The translations under genes were made by a program, and so were the position numbers. A stretch of DNA of 64,000 bases, taken from contig NC_022050.1 of NCBI RefSeq assembly GCF_000444995.1, forward strand, positions 138,422 through 202,421. The letters are read 5' to 3'. Below, piece by piece: positions 1 through 9,741 of this stretch (position 1 is the stretch's first letter; each line of letters opens with the position of its first letter). The stretch is from Paracoccus aminophilus JCM 7686 (GTDB lineage Bacteria > Pseudomonadota > Alphaproteobacteria > Rhodobacterales > Rhodobacteraceae). The notes under the pieces were generated by a model. That model worked only from the letters and a program-made list of their open reading frames with translations. It made no database searches and was not told where the DNA came from.

Positions 1-1
1 G

Positions 2-1081
2 ACCCGGGCTGGGCCGGTCTTTGCCATTGTCGCCACCACCGCCGCAGTCGAGGCCCTCGGTCTGCATGAAAAGGGCGTGGCAATTGTCGGAACCATCCCG
101 CAGGGGTTGCCGCCCCTGACCCTGCCCGGCCTGTCGCCCGACCTGCTCGGGGCCCTGCTGCTGCCCGCCGCGCTGATCTCGATCATCGGCTTTGTCGAAA
201 GCGTCTCGGTGGCGCAGACGCTGGCCGCGAAGAAACGCCAGCGGATCGACCCGGATCAGGAACTGATCGGGCTTGGCGCCGCCAATATCGGCGCGGCCTT
301 TACCGGCGGCTTTCCGGTGACGGGAGGCTTTGCGCGCTCGGTGGTGAATTTCGACGCGGGTGCTGCCACGCCCGCCGCCGGGGCCCTTACCGCGATCGGT
401 CTGGCGCTGGCGGCACTGGCGCTGACGCCGCTGCTTTACTTCCTGCCGCAGGCCACACTGGCGGCAACGATCATTGTCGCGGTCCTCAGCCTTGTGGAGC
501 CGGCCATCCTGCGCCGCACCTGGGCCTATTCGCGCCGCGATTTTGCAAGCGTGCTGGCGACGATCCTTGCCACGCTGGGCTTCGGGGTCGAGGCCGGGGT
601 ATCGACCGGGGTCGCGCTGTCCCTGCTGCTGCATCTGCTCAATACCGCCCGCCCGCATGTGGCCGAGGTCGGGCTGGTCCCCGGCAGCCAGCATTTCCGC
701 AACATCCAGCGCCATCAGGTCGAGACCCTGCCGGGCGTGCTGATGCTTCGGGTGGACGAGAGCCTCTATTTCGCCAATGCCCGCGCCATCGAGACCATGG
801 TTCTGGACCGGCTCGCCGCAGATCCCGCAATCCGCGAAGTGGTGCTGATGTGTTCGGCGGTGAATGTGATCGACTTTTCCGCCCTGGAATCGCTTGAGGC
901 GCTGGCGCATGAACTGGCGGCCCAGAAGGTGCGGCTGCACCTTTCGGAGGTCAAGGGCCCGGTGATGGATCGACTGCAAGGCAGCCGTTTCCTCAAAGAC
1001 CTAAACGGCAAGGTCTTCCTGTCGCAATATGACGCCTGGAGGGCAATCATTGCGGACGCACCAACAGTCCATCTCGAGTGA
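2..1081 (+). CDS. SulP family anion transporter, C-terminal part with STAS domain (5' end outside window)
   Basis: The reading frame is open from the first bases of the window, so the gene starts upstream; 359 residues are visible. The first ~190 residues are hydrophobic membrane segments with SulP-type glycine-rich stretches (for example NIGAAFTGGFPVTGGFARS). The last ~130 residues form a cytoplasmic STAS domain (SLYFANARAIETMV, then VNVIDFSALESLEAL). SulP proteins carry sulfate, bicarbonate or other anions across the inner membrane, and the STAS domain regulates or anchors them. The substrate cannot be read from this part. The next gene, cydD, starts 360 bp downstream and is probably a separate unit. 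Confidence 0.9.
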   Translation, partial: TRAGPVFAIVATTAAVEALGLHEKGVAIVGTIPQGLPPLTLPGLSPDLLGALLLPAALISIIGFVESVSVAQTLAAKKRQRIDPDQELIGLGAANIGAAFTGGFPVTGGFARSVVNFDAGAATPAAGALTAIGLALAALALTPLLYFLPQATLAATIIVAVLSLVEPAILRRTWAYSRRDFASVLATILATLGFGVEAGVSTGVALSLLLHLLNTARPHVAEVGLVPGSQHFRNIQRHQVETLPGVLMLRVDESLYFANARAIETMVLDRLAADPAIREVVLMCSAVNVIDFSALESLEALAHELAAQKVRLHLSEVKGPVMDRLQGSRFLKDLNGKVFLSQYDAWRAIIADAPTVHLE

Positions 1082-1441
1082 CGGTCAGACAGCCTAGTGC
1101 TTCCCAAAGCTAAAGCGGCAGCAACCTGGGGCAGCCATATGCTGCACTTTTCATTTGCAATCCATGCCAACAGGAACTTCAATATACTTGACTGGAAAAG
1201 TCTCTTGTTAAGCGCGATGGAAAGGCAAGCGTCGAACCAAGGCGAGAGAGACAATTGTAATCTGCCTGTTTCATGCCGCACCATTCCGTGAAGAGCCGCC
1301 CATGCCGAAATGTCGCGCGTCATCCCGCCGCGCGGCCCTGGCGCATTAAAACGGTATGTTGTCGCGTCACTGCCTGACGGTTCGTTCCGGTTCCCCGTAA
1401 ATACAATTGCAGAGTGGTAAATCACGGATTGCATCAAGACC
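1082..1441. other. Intergenic region before cydD, no gene seen
   Basis: This 360 bp stretch must hold the 3' end of the SulP transcript and the promoter of the cyd operon. I see no convincing coding frame. There is no clear TTGAT-N4-ATCAA box: the closest sequence, just before the cydD start, keeps only the ATCAA half. No GC-rich hairpin with a T tract was found. Confidence 0.5.
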
Positions 1442-3124
1442 ATGTCAAACCGACCCAAAACCGAGGATGCAGAACGTCCCGCGCGCCAGCCGATCAGGCT
1501 GACGCTGTTGCCGACGCTGGCCGCAGTTTTGTGGCTGCCGCAGGCCGGCCTGCTGGCGCAGGCGATCTCAAACGTCGCGGATCGGATGTCCTGGGGCGCG
1601 ACGATCCTGCCGGCGGCAACGGCCGCAGCCATAGGCATTTTGCGAGTCATCCTCGGCGCGCTCAGCGAGCGTGCAGGCCATCAGCATGCCCGCGCCCGCG
1701 TTTCTGCGTTACGCATGACCGCGATCATGGCCCTGTCAGAGCGCGCGCCGCTTGACAGGCGGGCCATCCCATCAGGTGAAGCCGCCAGCATGATCGCCGA
1801 ACAGGCGGACAGCATCACGCCCTGGCTGGCCAGGTTCGGCCCGGCGCGGATGAAGGCCGTGCTGGTTCCGCTGGCAATTTTTCTGGCGATCCTGCCCTTG
1901 TCCTGGACGGCGGCGCTGGTCCTTTTGATCGCAATGCCGGTGATCCCGGTTTTCATGGCGCTGATCGGCTGGCAGGCGCAGGCGGCCAGCAAGGCGCAAC
2001 TGGTCGAGATTGGTGCGATGAACGCCTTTCTACTTGACCGGCTGCGCGGGCTTGCCACCATCCGGGGGTTGGGCGCGACCGATCGGGTGGCTACCAGTGT
2101 CAGAGCCGAAGCCGAGGGCCTGCGGGCGCGTTCGATGGCGGTTTTGCGCATCGCCTTTCTCACCTCGGCCGTGCTGGAACTGTTTGCTGCGCTCGGGGTG
2201 GCAATGGTCGCGGTCTATGTAGGCTTTCACCTGCTGGGAGATCTGAATTTCGGAGCCTGGGGCGACACGCTGAGCCTTGCGCAGGGCATGTTCATCCTGC
2301 TGTTGGCTCCCGCCTTTTTTGAACCGCTGCGCGATCTGTCGGCAATCTGGCATGACAAGGCTGCGGGACAGGCGGCACAGGACAATCTGTTGCGCCTGTC
2401 CCGCAGCGAACGGACGTTGCCCGAAGCGGGGCTGGGCACAACCCCGTCTGCCTCCACCGGCCCGCAGGCGGCTTCTGTCCGGGTCGCAGGTCTGCGGTTC
2501 CGTCATGGCGACGATGGGGGGACGCTGCCTGCGGGGCTGAATTTCACCCTTGCCGCAGGCGAACATCTGGCGCTGACCGGCCCAAGCGGCGCCGGAAAGA
2601 CCACGCTGCTGGCGCTGATCGCCGGGCTGGATCTGCCGCAGGCGGGCCGGATCGAAATCGACTGCGAGGCGCTGACAGCCGAAACCGCCACCCGCCTGCG
2701 CGCCCGCATGGCCTGGATCGGCCAGAGTCCGCATATCTTTGCAGGCTCTTTGGCGCAGAACGTCACCATGGGCCGCAAGGAAATCGGGCCAGAGAAGGTC
2801 AGCCGCGCGCTTTCCGACATGCATCTGGGCGCAATGGCAAGGATCCGTGGCACCGCGCCGATCGGCGAGGGCGGCAACGGGATCTCGGGTGGCGAGGCGC
2901 TGCGTCTGGCACTGGCACGGATCGCCGTCAGCCCGGTGAGGCTTGTGCTCGCTGATGAACCGACCGCCCATCTTGACCTGGAAACCGCTGAAAGCGTGAC
3001 GGAAAGCCTGCTGGCGCTGGCGCAGGGACGCAGCCTGATCGTCGCCACCCATGATCCGCGCCTTGCCGCACGGATGGATCGCCAGATCAGTCTGCCAGCA
3101 CCCGCAACGGTGGAGGCCCCATGA
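1442..3124 (+). CDS. cydD: Thiol reductant ABC exporter subunit CydD
   Basis: 560 residues: an N-terminal six-helix ABC exporter membrane domain (about 25-310) and a C-terminal ATPase. Walker A is GPSGAGKTT (about residue 380), the signature is ISGGE (about 480) and Walker B is LVLADEPT (about 500). CydD pairs with CydC in the inner membrane to export glutathione or cysteine to the periplasm, which is needed for haem d insertion and assembly of cytochrome bd. Its end overlaps cydC by 4 bp (ATGA), and cydA, cydB and cydX follow, which fixes the assignment among ABC exporters. The ATG at 1442 is the first good start. Confidence 0.93.
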   Translation: MSNRPKTEDAERPARQPIRLTLLPTLAAVLWLPQAGLLAQAISNVADRMSWGATILPAATAAAIGILRVILGALSERAGHQHARARVSALRMTAIMALSERAPLDRRAIPSGEAASMIAEQADSITPWLARFGPARMKAVLVPLAIFLAILPLSWTAALVLLIAMPVIPVFMALIGWQAQAASKAQLVEIGAMNAFLLDRLRGLATIRGLGATDRVATSVRAEAEGLRARSMAVLRIAFLTSAVLELFAALGVAMVAVYVGFHLLGDLNFGAWGDTLSLAQGMFILLLAPAFFEPLRDLSAIWHDKAAGQAAQDNLLRLSRSERTLPEAGLGTTPSASTGPQAASVRVAGLRFRHGDDGGTLPAGLNFTLAAGEHLALTGPSGAGKTTLLALIAGLDLPQAGRIEIDCEALTAETATRLRARMAWIGQSPHIFAGSLAQNVTMGRKEIGPEKVSRALSDMHLGAMARIRGTAPIGEGGNGISGGEALRLALARIAVSPVRLVLADEPTAHLDLETAESVTESLLALAQGRSLIVATHDPRLAARMDRQISLPAPATVEAP

Positions 3125-4818
3125 TGTCGCGCCTGTGGCAGGATTTCCGCCCCTTCCTTGCGCTGCCCGACCGGCAGGCGCGCCGGAGATTGCTGGCGGG
3201 CGCTGCGCTTGCAGCCCTGACGGGGTTGATGGGAATGGCGTTGCTGGGGCTTTCCGGCTGGTTCATCACCGCGACGGCGCTTGCCGGGCTTTCCACGGTC
3301 ACGGCGCTGGCCTTTGATGTCTTCATGCCCTCGGCGGCGATCCGGCTTTTCGCGCTTGGCCGCACAGCGGCCCGCTATGGCGAACGTCTGGTGACACATG
3401 ACGCGACGCTGGCCGTGCTGGCGGCGCTGCGCGAACGGCTGTTTCGCGCCTGGTCTGCGGCGGGGGCCGCACGGGCGCTTGCCCTGCGTCCGGCGCGGAT
3501 TCTGTTCCGGCTGACCGCCGATGTCGATGCGCTGGACACACTTTATCTGCGGCTGATTGTACCGCTTTGCACGGGCTTCATCGCCGCACTGGCTGCAGGC
3601 ATCACCTTGGCCTTTATCAGCCCGCTGCTCGGGCTTGCCGTCTTTGCAGTGCTGATCCTGTCGGGGTCTGTGATGGTGTGGCGTATATCGCGCTCTGCCA
3701 CCCCGGCCACACTGCGCCGTGCGGCCCTGATCGAGGGCCTGCGCAGCGGCGTGATCGACCTTGCCAGCGGTCAGACCGAATTGCTGATGGCCGGGCAGTT
3801 GCCCGCCCGCTGCGCGGATCTGGGCGCGCTGGAGACTCGGCTTGCCACGCATGAAAACCGCCTGAACCGGATCGAGACCGGGGCAGGCATCGTCTTCGGG
3901 GTGATCGCCGCGCTGTTGCCACCTGCGGTGCTGGTCGCCGCAGCCATGTCGGGGATCGGGGCACCCGGTGTCGCGCTGGCCCTGCTGGTCGCCATGGCCG
4001 CGTCGGAAACGCTTGCACCCTTGCGCCGGGGCGCGCTGGACCTTGCCCGCACCCGGCTGGCCGTGCGCCGTATCGGGCCGGGGCTGGCACCGCCCGACCC
4101 CTCTGTCATCCCGCCCTCTCCGAAAGACGGGGTTGCCGTCTGCCTGCACCATGTCACGCTGCGCCATGACGGGGCGGCGACTGCGGTGCTTGGCGATATC
4201 TCGCTGGAGATCCGGCAAGGCGAGCATATCGCCCTGACCGGCCCGAGCGGCATCGGCAAGACCAGCCTGCTCCAGTGCCTGGCTGGCGAAATAGCGCCGC
4301 AATCGGGTGAGGTCTTCTGCCTGCCCTCTGCCCGGCTGACCCAACGGACCGAGCTGTTTCACGACAGCCTGCGCGGCAATCTTCGGCTTGCCGCCCCCGA
4401 TGCTGACGACGCGGAACTAATCGCCGCGCTGACCGCTGCGGGGCTGGAAAGCCTGTTCGACAGCCTGCCCGATGGGCTGGACACAATGCTGGGAGATCGC
4501 GGTCAGGGGCTGTCGGGCGGTCAGGCGCGCAGGCTGGCACTGGCGCGGATGATCCTGCGCAATGCGCCCGTCTGGCTGCTGGATGAGCCGACCGAAGGGC
4601 TTGATGGCCAGACCGCGCGTGATGTGCTGGCGCGACTGCACCGTGCCAAAGACCAGAAGGCCAAGGATCGGACAACCGTGGTGACCGCGACCCATACCCG
4701 GCGCGAAGCGGAAAACGCCGACCGTATCCTTGTTCTTGGACAGGGCGGCATCCTGGCCATCCATATTCGTGGCAGCCCCGGTTTCGATGCGGCGCTGACT
4801 GCGCTGCGCCCAGACTGA
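3121..4818 (+). CDS. cydC: Thiol reductant ABC exporter subunit CydC
   Basis: 565 residues with the same architecture as CydD: membrane domain about 20-310, ATPase domain about 335-560. Walker A is GPSGIGKTS (about residue 374), the signature LSGGQ and Walker B WLLDEPTEGLD (about 485). The N-terminal stretch LLGLSGWFITATALAGL is characteristic of CydC. It overlaps cydD by 4 bp, so translation is probably coupled and the two form the heterodimeric exporter. cydA starts 85 bp downstream with no evident terminator between, consistent with one cydDCABX transcript. Confidence 0.93.
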   Translation: MMSRLWQDFRPFLALPDRQARRRLLAGAALAALTGLMGMALLGLSGWFITATALAGLSTVTALAFDVFMPSAAIRLFALGRTAARYGERLVTHDATLAVLAALRERLFRAWSAAGAARALALRPARILFRLTADVDALDTLYLRLIVPLCTGFIAALAAGITLAFISPLLGLAVFAVLILSGSVMVWRISRSATPATLRRAALIEGLRSGVIDLASGQTELLMAGQLPARCADLGALETRLATHENRLNRIETGAGIVFGVIAALLPPAVLVAAAMSGIGAPGVALALLVAMAASETLAPLRRGALDLARTRLAVRRIGPGLAPPDPSVIPPSPKDGVAVCLHHVTLRHDGAATAVLGDISLEIRQGEHIALTGPSGIGKTSLLQCLAGEIAPQSGEVFCLPSARLTQRTELFHDSLRGNLRLAAPDADDAELIAALTAAGLESLFDSLPDGLDTMLGDRGQGLSGGQARRLALARMILRNAPVWLLDEPTEGLDGQTARDVLARLHRAKDQKAKDRTTVVTATHTRREAENADRILVLGQGGILAIHIRGSPGFDAALTALRPD

Positions 4819-4903
4819 TGCAATCCGACTGAGCCCCCGTTTCCGACCCGCCCACCACCCGCATTCAAAGCTCCATCCCCCCGCAATACGCAAAGGCAGC
4901 AAG

Positions 4904-6496
4904 ATGGAATTCGACATCGTCACCCTGTCGCGGCTTCAATTCGCCCTGACCGCACTTTACCACTTTCTTTTCGTGCCCCTGACGCTGGGCCTTTCCGTCC
5001 TCCTCGCGGCGATGGAGACGGTCTATGTCATGACCGGCCGCCCGATCTGGCGCCAGATGACCAAGTTCTGGGGTACGCTCTTCGGCATCAACTTTGTCCT
5101 CGGCGTCGCCACCGGCATCGTGATGGAATTCCAGTTCGGCATGAACTGGAGCTATTACAGCCATTATGTCGGCGACATCTTCGGCGCCCCCCTGGCCATC
5201 GAGGGACTGATGGCCTTCTTCCTGGAAGCCACATTCGTCGGGCTGTTCTTCTTCGGCTGGGACAAGATGTCAAAGGTCGGGCATCTGTTCGCCACCTATT
5301 GCGTGGCGATCGGCTCGAACTTCTCGGCCTTGTGGATCCTGATCGCCAATGGCTGGATGCAGCACCCGGTGGGGGCGCAATTCAACCCCGATACGATGCG
5401 GATGGAGGTGACCGATTTCTTCGAGGTCCTGTTCAACCCGGTGGCGCAGGCGCGGTTCGTCCATACCGTCTCGGCGGGCTATCTGACGGCTTCGGTCTTC
5501 GTGCTTGGCGTCTCGGCCTGGTATCTGCTGAAGGGCCGCCATATCGCCATCGCCAAACGCTCGATGACCATTGCGGCCTCCTTCGGATTGCTCGCGTCGA
5601 TTTCAGCAGTAATCCTGGGGGATGAGGGCGGCTATCTGGCAACAGAGCACCAGAAGATGAAACTCGCAGCCATCGAAGGGATGTGGGAAACCGAACCCGC
5701 CCCCGCCTCTTTCACCCTGATCGGCATCCCCGACATGGAGGCCCGCACAACCCATTACGCCGTGCATATCCCTTGGGTGATGGGCCTGATCGGCACCCGT
5801 TCGCTGACAACCGTGATCCCCGGCATCAGCGAGTTGGAAGCCCATGCCGAAACCCGCATCCGCAGCGGGCTTCTGGCCTATGACGCCTTGCAGGAATACC
5901 GCGCCGCACCGACGCGCGAGGCGGTTCCGCCCGAGGCCATCGAGACCTTCGAGCGGCATGGCGACGATCTTGGCTATGCGCTTTTGCTGATGAAATACGT
6001 CGACGATCCGCGCCAGGCGAGCGAAGAGCAGATCAGGGCCGCCGCATGGGATACCGTGCCGCATGTGCCGACACTGTTCTGGTCCTTCCGCATCATGGTC
6101 GCCATCGGCTTTTTCAATGTCGCGCTGATGGGTTTTTTCGTGGTGCTTGCCGCGCGCCGCAAACTGGGTGTCAGCCGCTGGCCGCTGAAAATCGCGGTCG
6201 CATCACTGGCCCTGCCCTGGATCGCGGCGGAACTTGGCTGGATCACCGCCGAATTCGGCCGCCAGCCCTGGGCCATCGAAGGCGTCCTGCCGACTGTCGC
6301 CGCGGTCTCGGACATGACGGTGACGTCGCTTCTGATCACCATCGCAGGGTTTACGCTGCTTTATACGGTGCTGATCGTGATCGAGATGCGGCTGATGCTG
6401 GCCGCGATCCGCAAGGGACCGCAGCCGGACCATGACCCGGAGATGCCGCTTGCGCCCAAAGCGCTGGCCCCCCGTAACCCTGTTGCAGCGGAGTAA
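4904..6496 (+). CDS. cydA: Cytochrome bd ubiquinol oxidase subunit I
   Basis: 530 residues, aligning along its length with E. coli CydA. CydA carries the quinol site and haems b558, b595 and d, and reduces O2 to water in the inner membrane with high oxygen affinity. Expected haem ligands are present: His20 (LYHFLFVPL), His187 (FVHTVSAGY) and Met398 (FRIMVAIG), as well as the GRQPW motif. The Q-loop is the long E. coli type (WETEPAPASFTL through the Glu-rich linker), so this is a bd-I-like oxidase and not the short-loop cyanide-insensitive CioA type. cydB begins 5 bp after the stop. Confidence 0.97.
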   Translation: MEFDIVTLSRLQFALTALYHFLFVPLTLGLSVLLAAMETVYVMTGRPIWRQMTKFWGTLFGINFVLGVATGIVMEFQFGMNWSYYSHYVGDIFGAPLAIEGLMAFFLEATFVGLFFFGWDKMSKVGHLFATYCVAIGSNFSALWILIANGWMQHPVGAQFNPDTMRMEVTDFFEVLFNPVAQARFVHTVSAGYLTASVFVLGVSAWYLLKGRHIAIAKRSMTIAASFGLLASISAVILGDEGGYLATEHQKMKLAAIEGMWETEPAPASFTLIGIPDMEARTTHYAVHIPWVMGLIGTRSLTTVIPGISELEAHAETRIRSGLLAYDALQEYRAAPTREAVPPEAIETFERHGDDLGYALLLMKYVDDPRQASEEQIRAAAWDTVPHVPTLFWSFRIMVAIGFFNVALMGFFVVLAARRKLGVSRWPLKIAVASLALPWIAAELGWITAEFGRQPWAIEGVLPTVAAVSDMTVTSLLITIAGFTLLYTVLIVIEMRLMLAAIRKGPQPDHDPEMPLAPKALAPRNPVAAE

Positions 6497-6501
6497 CCCC
6501 G

Positions 6502-7653
6502 ATGATCCTGCACACCCTTCTTGATTATGACACATTGCGCGTCATCTGGTGGCTGCTGCTCGGCGTGCTTCTGATCGGTTTTGCCGTAATGGACGGGTTC
6601 GACCTTGGCGTCGGAATGCTGCTGCCATTTGCCGGAAAAACCGATCTGGAACGCCGTATCGTCATCAACACCATCGGCCCGGTCTGGGAAGGCAACCAGG
6701 TCTGGCTGATCCTTGGCGGCGGCGCGATCTTTGCCGCCTGGCCGCCGCTTTACGCGGTCAGTTTCTCGGGCTTTTACCTTGCGATGTTCGCGATCCTTGC
6801 AGCGCTGATCCTGCGGCCGGTCGGCTTCAAATACCGCTCGAAACGAGAAAGCGCGACATGGCGCAGGAACTGGGACCGGGCATTGTTCATCGGAGGTTTC
6901 GTTCCCGCGCTGATCTTCGGCGTAGCGGTCGGCAATGTGCTGCAAGGAGTGCCGTTCCGATTGGGCTCTGACCTGAGGATTTTCTATGATGGCACGTTCT
7001 TCGGCCTGCTGAACCCGTTTGCATTGCTCTGCGGGCTCTTATCGGTCGCGATGCTGACCATGCATGGCGCGAACTGGCTGGTGCTGAAATCCTCGGGCGA
7101 GGTGGCCGGTCGGGCCCGCCGCTTTGGCACCATCGCCACCCTGGCGACGATCACGCTTTATGCACTTGGCGGGATCGCCCTGTGGCTGTTTGTCGATGGC
7201 TATCGCATCACCAGCGCGATCAATACCACCGGCCCGTCAAATCCGCTGGCGAAAACGGTTGATGTCAGCGCCGGGGCCTGGTTCGCCAATTACGCCGCCC
7301 ATCCCTGGATGATCGCCGCCCCGGTTCTTGGGTTCCTTGGCGCGGTGCTGGTGCTGTGGGGACTGCGCGCACGCCGCGAGGTGGCAACGCTCTTGTTCAG
7401 TAAGCTCTCGATCTTCGGGATTATCGCTTCGGTCGGACTGTCGATGTTTCCCTTCATCCTGCCTTCGACCGCGCAGCCGGGGGCAAGCCTGACGGTCTGG
7501 GATGCGTCCTCCAGCCATATGACGCTGTTCATCATGCTTGTCGTCACCCTGATCTTCCTGCCGCTGATCGTCGCCTATACCGCCTGGGCCTACAAACTGC
7601 TCTGGGGCAAGGTGGATGAGGATGACATCACCGGCGGCGGTCACGCCTACTGA
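6502..7653 (+). CDS. cydB: Cytochrome bd ubiquinol oxidase subunit II
   Basis: 383 residues, a polytopic membrane protein. The N-terminus (LRVIWWLLLGVLLIGFAVMDGFDLG) and GPVWEGNQVW are typical CydB motifs. CydB forms the second half of the bd oxidase heterodimer and stabilises the haem groups of CydA. It begins 5 bp after cydA and is followed 12 bp later by cydX, so the oxidase subunits are co-transcribed. Length and motifs are normal for the family and no damage is seen. Confidence 0.97.
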   Translation: MILHTLLDYDTLRVIWWLLLGVLLIGFAVMDGFDLGVGMLLPFAGKTDLERRIVINTIGPVWEGNQVWLILGGGAIFAAWPPLYAVSFSGFYLAMFAILAALILRPVGFKYRSKRESATWRRNWDRALFIGGFVPALIFGVAVGNVLQGVPFRLGSDLRIFYDGTFFGLLNPFALLCGLLSVAMLTMHGANWLVLKSSGEVAGRARRFGTIATLATITLYALGGIALWLFVDGYRITSAINTTGPSNPLAKTVDVSAGAWFANYAAHPWMIAAPVLGFLGAVLVLWGLRARREVATLLFSKLSIFGIIASVGLSMFPFILPSTAQPGASLTVWDASSSHMTLFIMLVVTLIFLPLIVAYTAWAYKLLWGKVDEDDITGGGHAY

Positions 7654-7665
7654 AAGGAACAAGAT

Positions 7666-7806
7666 ATGTGGTATTTTGCCTGGATCCTCGGCCTGCCGCT
7701 GGCCGTCTGCTTCGCGGTGCTGAACGCGATGTGGTTCGAGATGCTCGATGACGGGGATGAAGCCCGTGAAGGCCGCCGCGATGGTGGCACCCACACAGGT
7801 GCATGA
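7666..7806 (+). CDS. cydX: Cytochrome bd small subunit CydX
   Basis: A 46-residue protein starting MWYFAWILGLPLAVCFAVLN, which matches the CydX/CbdX signature (MWYFAWILG) followed by a single membrane helix and a charged tail. CydX is the accessory single-helix subunit that stabilises haem b595/d in cytochrome bd. The start is preceded by AAAGGAACAAG, a good ribosome binding site, 12 bp after cydB. Position and sequence together make this secure despite its size. Confidence 0.93.
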   Translation: MWYFAWILGLPLAVCFAVLNAMWFEMLDDGDEAREGRRDGGTHTGA

Positions 7807-7835
7807 CACGCAGACGAGACGGAGGGCCAGAACAT

Positions 7836-7855
7836 GGCCCCCCACCACCGGGGCC
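7836..7855 (+). terminator. Possible hairpin terminator after the cyd operon
   Basis: GGCCCC and GGGGCC form a 6 bp GC stem around an 8-base loop, 30 bp past the cydX stop. No T tract follows, so it may act as a 3' stabiliser or not at all. The rest of 7807-8088 shows no convincing gene. Confidence 0.3.
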
Positions 7856-8088
7856 TCTGCCTTTCAGCCCGAATTCTTTTGCAGCGAATCCTGAGCCGCT
7901 GCTGATCCCCGGCAGGCACGCACCCGTTCAATCGCAGCATCTTCACAGCAGTGCCCGGCGCGCAGTTCGATACCAGTGCCCCGATCCCGGGCCGGGTGCT
8001 GTCATCGACGGCAGATCGCTCCATCCGATGCCTCGCGAAATCTGACCTTATGGAGTACTGATCGCCCGACTGCGCGAAAGGGAATGGC

Positions 8089-9060
8089 ATGCGGGACATA
8101 ATGGAACGACAACAGGTATGGATCTACCTGATGGCAGTCCTGGTTGCCGGGCTCACTGGATTTGCTGTGCCGGACGCCACCGCTTTGGAGCACGCGATCA
8201 ATCCGGCATTGGCCCTCATGCTGTTTGTCACGTTTTTACAGGTGCCACTGTCCGAGATTGGCCGAGGCTTCCGGGAGGCGCGATTTCTGGGCGCTCTTCT
8301 GGTAAGCAACTTCCTTGTCGTCCCGATCCTCGCACTCGCATTGGCGCAACTCGCGATCGACGACGCACTTTTGCGCCTTGGCATTCTCATGGTGCTGCTG
8401 ACACCCTGTATCGACTATGTGATTACCTTTGCCCATCTGGGGCGGGCGGACGCGCGGTTGCTGCTGTCATCGACACCGGTTTTGCTGCTGGTTCAAATGG
8501 CTCTGCTGCCACTCTACCTTGGCCTGTTTCTCGGCGGTGACGTTGTCGAGCTCGTGCGTCCCGGCCCCTTTGTGCATGCTTTTGTCTGGTTGATCGCAGT
8601 GCCGTTGATCTGCGCTGGTGTGGTCCAGTTCTGGGCCGCGTCGTGCACCACGGGGGTGCGCGTCAGTGCAGCTCTTGGAGTTCTTCCGGTCCCGGCAACA
8701 GCCTTGGTCCTGTTCCTCGTTGTCGCCGCGACAGTTCCCGTTCTGGGGGCTGCGAGCCACCATGCATTATCCGCCCTGCCAATCTATATCCTCTTTGCCG
8801 TCTTCGCACCGCTCCTCGGCTGGGGCATAAGGAGGCTCTTCGGGCTTTCACACGCAGCAAGCCGGGCAGTGTCATTCTCGACTGCAACGCGAAACTCCCT
8901 CGTCGTTCTACCGCTGGCCCTGGCTGTTCCCGGTGCGATCCCGATCCTTCCCGCAGTGATCGTGACGCAGACCCTGGTCGAACTGATGGCCGAACTGATC
9001 TACGTCCGGGTTATACCTCTGTTTGGCAAGGCGAAAGAGAGGCGGGCCAAGGCTGCCTGA
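8089..9060 (+). CDS. Acr3/bile acid:sodium symporter (BASS)-like transporter
   Basis: 323 residues with about ten hydrophobic helices. The segment LTPCIDYVITFAHLGRAD resembles the helix-break motif of Acr3-type arsenite exporters and related bile acid:Na+ symporters, and proteins of this size are often named arsenic resistance protein. Transport of arsenite is possible but not shown: there is no arsR, arsC or other ars gene nearby. The ATG at 8089 has GGGAA a few bases upstream. It reads as a single-gene unit, with a remnant zone downstream. Confidence 0.7.
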   Translation: MRDIMERQQVWIYLMAVLVAGLTGFAVPDATALEHAINPALALMLFVTFLQVPLSEIGRGFREARFLGALLVSNFLVVPILALALAQLAIDDALLRLGILMVLLTPCIDYVITFAHLGRADARLLLSSTPVLLLVQMALLPLYLGLFLGGDVVELVRPGPFVHAFVWLIAVPLICAGVVQFWAASCTTGVRVSAALGVLPVPATALVLFLVVAATVPVLGAASHHALSALPIYILFAVFAPLLGWGIRRLFGLSHAASRAVSFSTATRNSLVVLPLALAVPGAIPILPAVIVTQTLVELMAELIYVRVIPLFGKAKERRAKAA

Positions 9061-9193
9061 AGGACTGTCCCCTGCCGTTGGGAAAAGGTCTGCATTCGCA
9101 GACCATCACCACTAAACCATTGCAGGCCCCGTTTCCTGCCAGATCCCCGAAGGCGTGTTCAGCTTTGGCCTGCCCGGGGATCAAGCCACGGCA

Positions 9194-9456
9194 TCAACCG
9201 GGCGCCACAACGGCGACAGGCGAAGTTCCGAGCACCCGGAAGAGCAGCACCTCGTTCTGCAACTGCTCCAACCTGTTTGCCGTGACGGCGCCTTCCGCGC
9301 TGCGTCTGCGTTCCTGCGCATCCAGCAGCACCCGCAATGGTTCCGCGCCCGCCTTGTATCTTCGCTCGGTGAGGTTTTCGGCTTCACGCGCCGCTTCAAG
9401 CGCGGCAGTCAAATGACCGGCCTTGGTCGCCAGATTGCGCCGGGCGCTCAGGGCTG
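9194..9456 (-). pseudogene. C-terminal remnant of a TolC/NodT-type outer membrane efflux protein
   Basis: Read on the minus strand, about 85 residues (LSARRNLATKAGHLTAALEA through LTERRYKAGAEPLRVLLDAQ) match the last helical hairpin of RND-type outer membrane factors, with the usual RYxAG repeat motif. The upstream 80% of the gene is missing. At about 9456 the frame runs into the beginning of an Lrp-type gene, so the fragment has neither start nor export signal and is not functional. Confidence 0.75.
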
Positions 9457-9653
9457 TTGACCATCCCGATTTCCGCCGGGTCAAGTACCGCGACGTAGCG
9501 CTGAATGACACCAGCTTCTTCTAGCGCCTTGGCGCGCCGCAGACAGGGCGAGGGCGAAAGCCCGACCTGGGCTGCCAGTTCGACCTTCTGCATCCGACCA
9601 TCTTTCTGCAATGCGCGCAGAATACGTCGGTCTGTTTCGTCTAGTCTGGTCAT
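9457..9653 (-). pseudogene. N-terminal fragment of an Lrp/AsnC family regulator
   Basis: From an ATG at 9653 on the minus strand, about 65 residues (MTRLDETDRRILRALQKDGR, then LSPSPCLRRAKALEEAGVI) give the complete Lrp/AsnC helix-turn-helix domain and the start of the linker (AVLDPAEIGM). The ligand-binding RAM domain is absent. The sequence switches at about 9457 to the efflux protein remnant, suggesting a deletion that joined two minus-strand genes. The DNA-binding domain alone might still be made but would lack its oligomerisation part. Confidence 0.8.
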
Positions 9654-9741
9654 GGAAGAGGCGGCTGCGGGAATCTGAACAGCCGGGATAAGTGGATTTT
9701 CCGCGTAGCGGCAGCATGATGCTGCGAGCGAGGAGAAGACC

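Noticed and set aside
1400..1441. FNR box before cydD
   Set aside because: Only the ATCAA half is present; the other half does not match. Not enough to call, although FNR or similar control of cyd genes is common.
2503..4362. Minus-strand open frame of about 620 codons across cydD/cydC
   Set aside because: It runs antisense to two clearly functional genes, is rich in Arg, Gln and Pro, and shows no family motif. It is a by-product of high GC.
7803..8045. Plus-strand frame of 80 codons after cydX
   Set aside because: Low-complexity Pro/Arg/His composition and no ribosome binding site or homology that I recognise.
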